From assembly GCA_018242605.1 (NCBI GenBank), contig JAFEBP010000015.1:1-63262 (forward strand): a DNA stretch of 63,262 nt, written 5' to 3'. The translations under genes were made by a program, and so were the position numbers. Positions 61,622 through 63,262 of this stretch are shown one piece after another. The DNA is from Planctomycetota bacterium. GTDB lineage: Bacteria; Planctomycetota; Phycisphaerae; Phycisphaerales; UBA1924. Position 1 is the first letter of the stretch. Each line of letters begins with the position of its first letter. The notes beneath the pieces were generated by a model. It was not told the origin of the DNA and did no database searches. It worked only from the letters and a program-made list of their open reading frames with translations.

Positions 61622-62080
61622 TCACGGGAGTGGAACGACCAACTGGGCGGGGTTGTGGGCGGCGTAGGGGTGTTCGGCCCCTTCGACGACGTGCAACTTC
61701 TTGAGCATCACACGGGACAAACGGTTCTTGGGCATCATGCGGCGGACGGCGTCGCCGATGAGCAGTTCGGGCTTGCGGTCGCGGACCTGGCCGTAGGTCT
61801 CGGTCTTGAGGCCGCCGGGGTAGCGGGTGTAGCGCATCTTGAGGCGTTGCTCGGCCTTGCGGCCGGTCATGCCGACCTTGGAGGCGTTGGTGATGACGAC
61901 GTAGTCGCCGGTGTCGACGTGGGGTGTGTACGTGGGGCGGTGCTTGCCCATGAGCACGTTGGCCACTTCAACCGCCAAACGGCCCAGCGGGATGCCCGAG
62001 GCGTCCACGATGTGCCACGATCTCTTGATGTCGCCTTCCTTCGCGAGGAAGGTCTGCCGACGTCCGCTGACGACTCCCAT
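61622..62080 (-). CDS. rplM: 50S ribosomal protein L13
   Basis: A 152-residue L13. Signatures: WHIVDASGIPLGRLAVEVANVLMGKHRPTYTPHVDTGDYVVITNASKV, the KMRYTRYPGG stretch, DAVRRMMPKNRLSRVMLKKLHVVEGAEHPYAAHNP. First gene of the rplM-rpsI operon. The promoter lies to the right and was not found with confidence; the upstream region is the G-biased repeat stretch. Confidence 0.97.
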   Translation of the reverse strand: MGVVSGRRQTFLAKEGDIKRSWHIVDASGIPLGRLAVEVANVLMGKHRPTYTPHVDTGDYVVITNASKVGMTGRKAEQRLKMRYTRYPGGLKTETYGQVRDRKPELLIGDAVRRMMPKNRLSRVMLKKLHVVEGAEHPYAAHNPAQLVVPLP

Positions 62081-63262
62081 CGGAACCTCCGAACCGCGGC
62101 GGCCAACATCGTGGGGAAAGCACGAGAGTGGCGGTGCATGCCGCGTTCAAATACGCCGCCTACCGGGCGGGGCGGGCCGCAGAGCCTTGTGGGGATGCGG
62201 CAGGATTGGATGTACTGCGCGACCAGAGCCATCCGGTCGCGGGGGCAAGTGTAGGCGGGGGAGGAGGAAAGGGGGAAATCGGGAAAGGGGGAAATGGGGA
62301 AATGAAGAGGGGGGAGGGATTCGGGACTCGGGAATCGGGATTCGGAGCAGAAGGTGGGGGAGAGAGCGCCGGTGGGCGAGATGGGGTTTTGTTGTGAGGG
62401 GGGCTGGAGGTTGGGAAGGGCGTGGGGCTGGCGAAGGTGCGATGGAGTTTTGGTGCGTTGGGCGCGGGGTGGGCGAAGGGTGGGAGGGGCGCAAGTGGTT
62501 GGAATCAAAGGGGTTAGCGGGGTGAAGGGGGCTGGGTGCGCGATGAACTTTTGGTGAGGTGGGGGCAAGAAAGCGGGAGATTGGGAAAGGGAGAAATGGG
62601 GAAATGAAGACGGGGGGAGCGGGGGGTGATGGCGGTGAAGTTTTGGTTGTGCGAGGGGGCTGGAGGTTGGGGAGGGCGTGGGGGCGGCGAAGGTGCGATG
62701 AAGTCTTGGTGCGGTGAGCGCGGGGTGGGCTGGGGGCGGTAGTGGCGCAAGTGGTTGAAATCAAAGGGGTTAGTGGGGTGGATTGGGCTGGCTGGGTGTG
62801 CGATGAACTTTTGGTGGCGTGCGCGACTACGAAGGGGTGGTGGTTATTGGGACCTGTGCGGGGGGTCGGGAGGGGGTGAAGGGGGTGGGAGTGGCGGGAG
62901 ATGGCTGTGGTGCTCGTTGTCGCGGGTTGCTGAGAGGGGCCAGATGGGATCGGGTGCGGATGAACTTTTGGGCGGTGCGCGCGGGGTTGTGGCGGTTGGT
63001 GTTGGGGAGGGTGGGGCTGGGGGCTGGGGTTGTCGTGGCCGCGGCATTGAAGTTTTGGTGGTGCGTGCGGCGCGGTGCCGGCCTGAGGGTGGGTTGTCAA
63101 AGAGATAGGGAGCGCGGGGTGATACGCGGGACGGGGCGAAGAGTGCGGGGTTTTGGTTGGAGGGGCCGCGGATGTGTGCGCGCGGGGGGGCGGTCGGGAT
63201 GATGGGACACTGTGGTTGGGTTAGTACAGTGGCAACAATCTGACCTGACCCAGGAACCGTGG
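62081..63262. other. Non-coding, strongly G-biased region upstream of rplM
   Basis: Almost 1.2 kb without a convincing gene. The plus strand is rich in G and poor in C, with many G3-G6 runs. Open frames on the minus strand read as Pro/Ser/His/Thr low-complexity peptides and are rejected. Two imperfect copies of a roughly 0.25-0.3 kb unit are described separately. The last 60 bases are of ordinary composition. Confidence 0.7.
62271..62820. repeat. Two imperfect direct repeats of about 0.26-0.30 kb
   Basis: Shared blocks in the same order: GAAATGGGGAAATGAAGA (62291, 62593), GGGCTGGAGGTTGGG (62401, 62657), GCGAAGGTGCGATG, CGCAAGTGGTTG then AATCAAAGGGGTTAG, and GCGATGAACTTTTGGTG. Fragments of the last block recur near 62955 and 63050. 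Offsets vary from 256 to 302 bases, so insertions have occurred. Confidence 0.75.

Noticed and set aside
62147..63100. Long minus-strand open frame of 317 codons
   Set aside because: It encodes Pro/Ser/His/Thr low-complexity peptide caused by the G-biased plus strand; no start context and no protein-like pattern.

Overview
This is a GC-rich bacterial chromosome segment of about 63 kb, very probably from a planctomycete of the class Phycisphaerae. The assignment is an inference. It rests on four Hanks-type Ser/Thr kinases with C-terminal TPR or WD40-like parts, three short ECF sigma factors of the type that accompanies such kinases in planctomycetes, a DUF1559-like pseudopilin with an H-x(n)-DG ending, a PEP-CTERM-like protein ending in VPAPGA...RRRR, and two large secreted proteins that end in the same paired dockerin-like motif. 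No rRNA, tRNA, CRISPR array, insertion sequence or prophage was seen.

Layout. 0-5 kb: the 3' part of aconitase, pabB, a sigma factor with a translationally coupled small zinc-finger protein, then about 0.9 kb of non-coding sequence with strong hairpins and a terminator. 5-14.2 kb: a giant kinase/WD40 protein, a secreted hydrolase, a two-lobed M16 peptidase and a pseudopilin. 14.5-17.5 kb: a PstS-like secreted protein with EF-hand/dockerin repeats. 17.5-24 kb: two kinase/ECF sigma modules (one divergent, one overlapping) around a PIN-TRAM membrane protein. 24-29.5 kb: exported proteins (a tail-fibre-like protein, a subtilisin, a PEP-CTERM-like protein, a DUF2950-like lipoprotein and a DUF1579 protein with a collagen-like tail). 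29.6-31.4 kb: amt and a P-II gene. 31.4-41.6 kb: a SpoIIE-type phosphatase, an AlkC/AlkD-like repeat protein, class II DAHP synthase, a thioredoxin-fold protein with an altered active site, adenine deaminase, an S9 peptidase and a beta-lactamase-fold protein. 41.7-45.7 kb: a flagellar regulatory cluster (flhF, flhG, a small membrane protein, fliA); a FlgM-like anti-sigma-28 gene lies 11 kb away. 45.8-58.1 kb: a PaaK/CapK-like ligase, recQ, a fourth kinase, a repeat-rich dockerin protein, a third ECF sigma factor, flgM and a SPOR-like lipoprotein. 58.2-62.1 kb: lexA with a small upstream gene, class I fructose-bisphosphate aldolase, rpsI and rplM. 62.1-63.3 kb: a strongly G-biased, repeat-rich non-coding stretch.

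How the parts may work together. Signal transduction dominates: kinases next to ECF sigma factors, a PP2C-type phosphatase, P-II beside Amt, and FliA with FlgM. The most notable observations are a structured non-coding locus ahead of the first kinase, a recurring TAnnCT box 4-10 nt before start codons without a Shine-Dalgarno (suggesting leaderless mRNAs), a shared C-terminal dockerin pair, a perfect 186-bp intragenic duplication, a P-II protein without the uridylylated tyrosine, and a candidate LexA operator.
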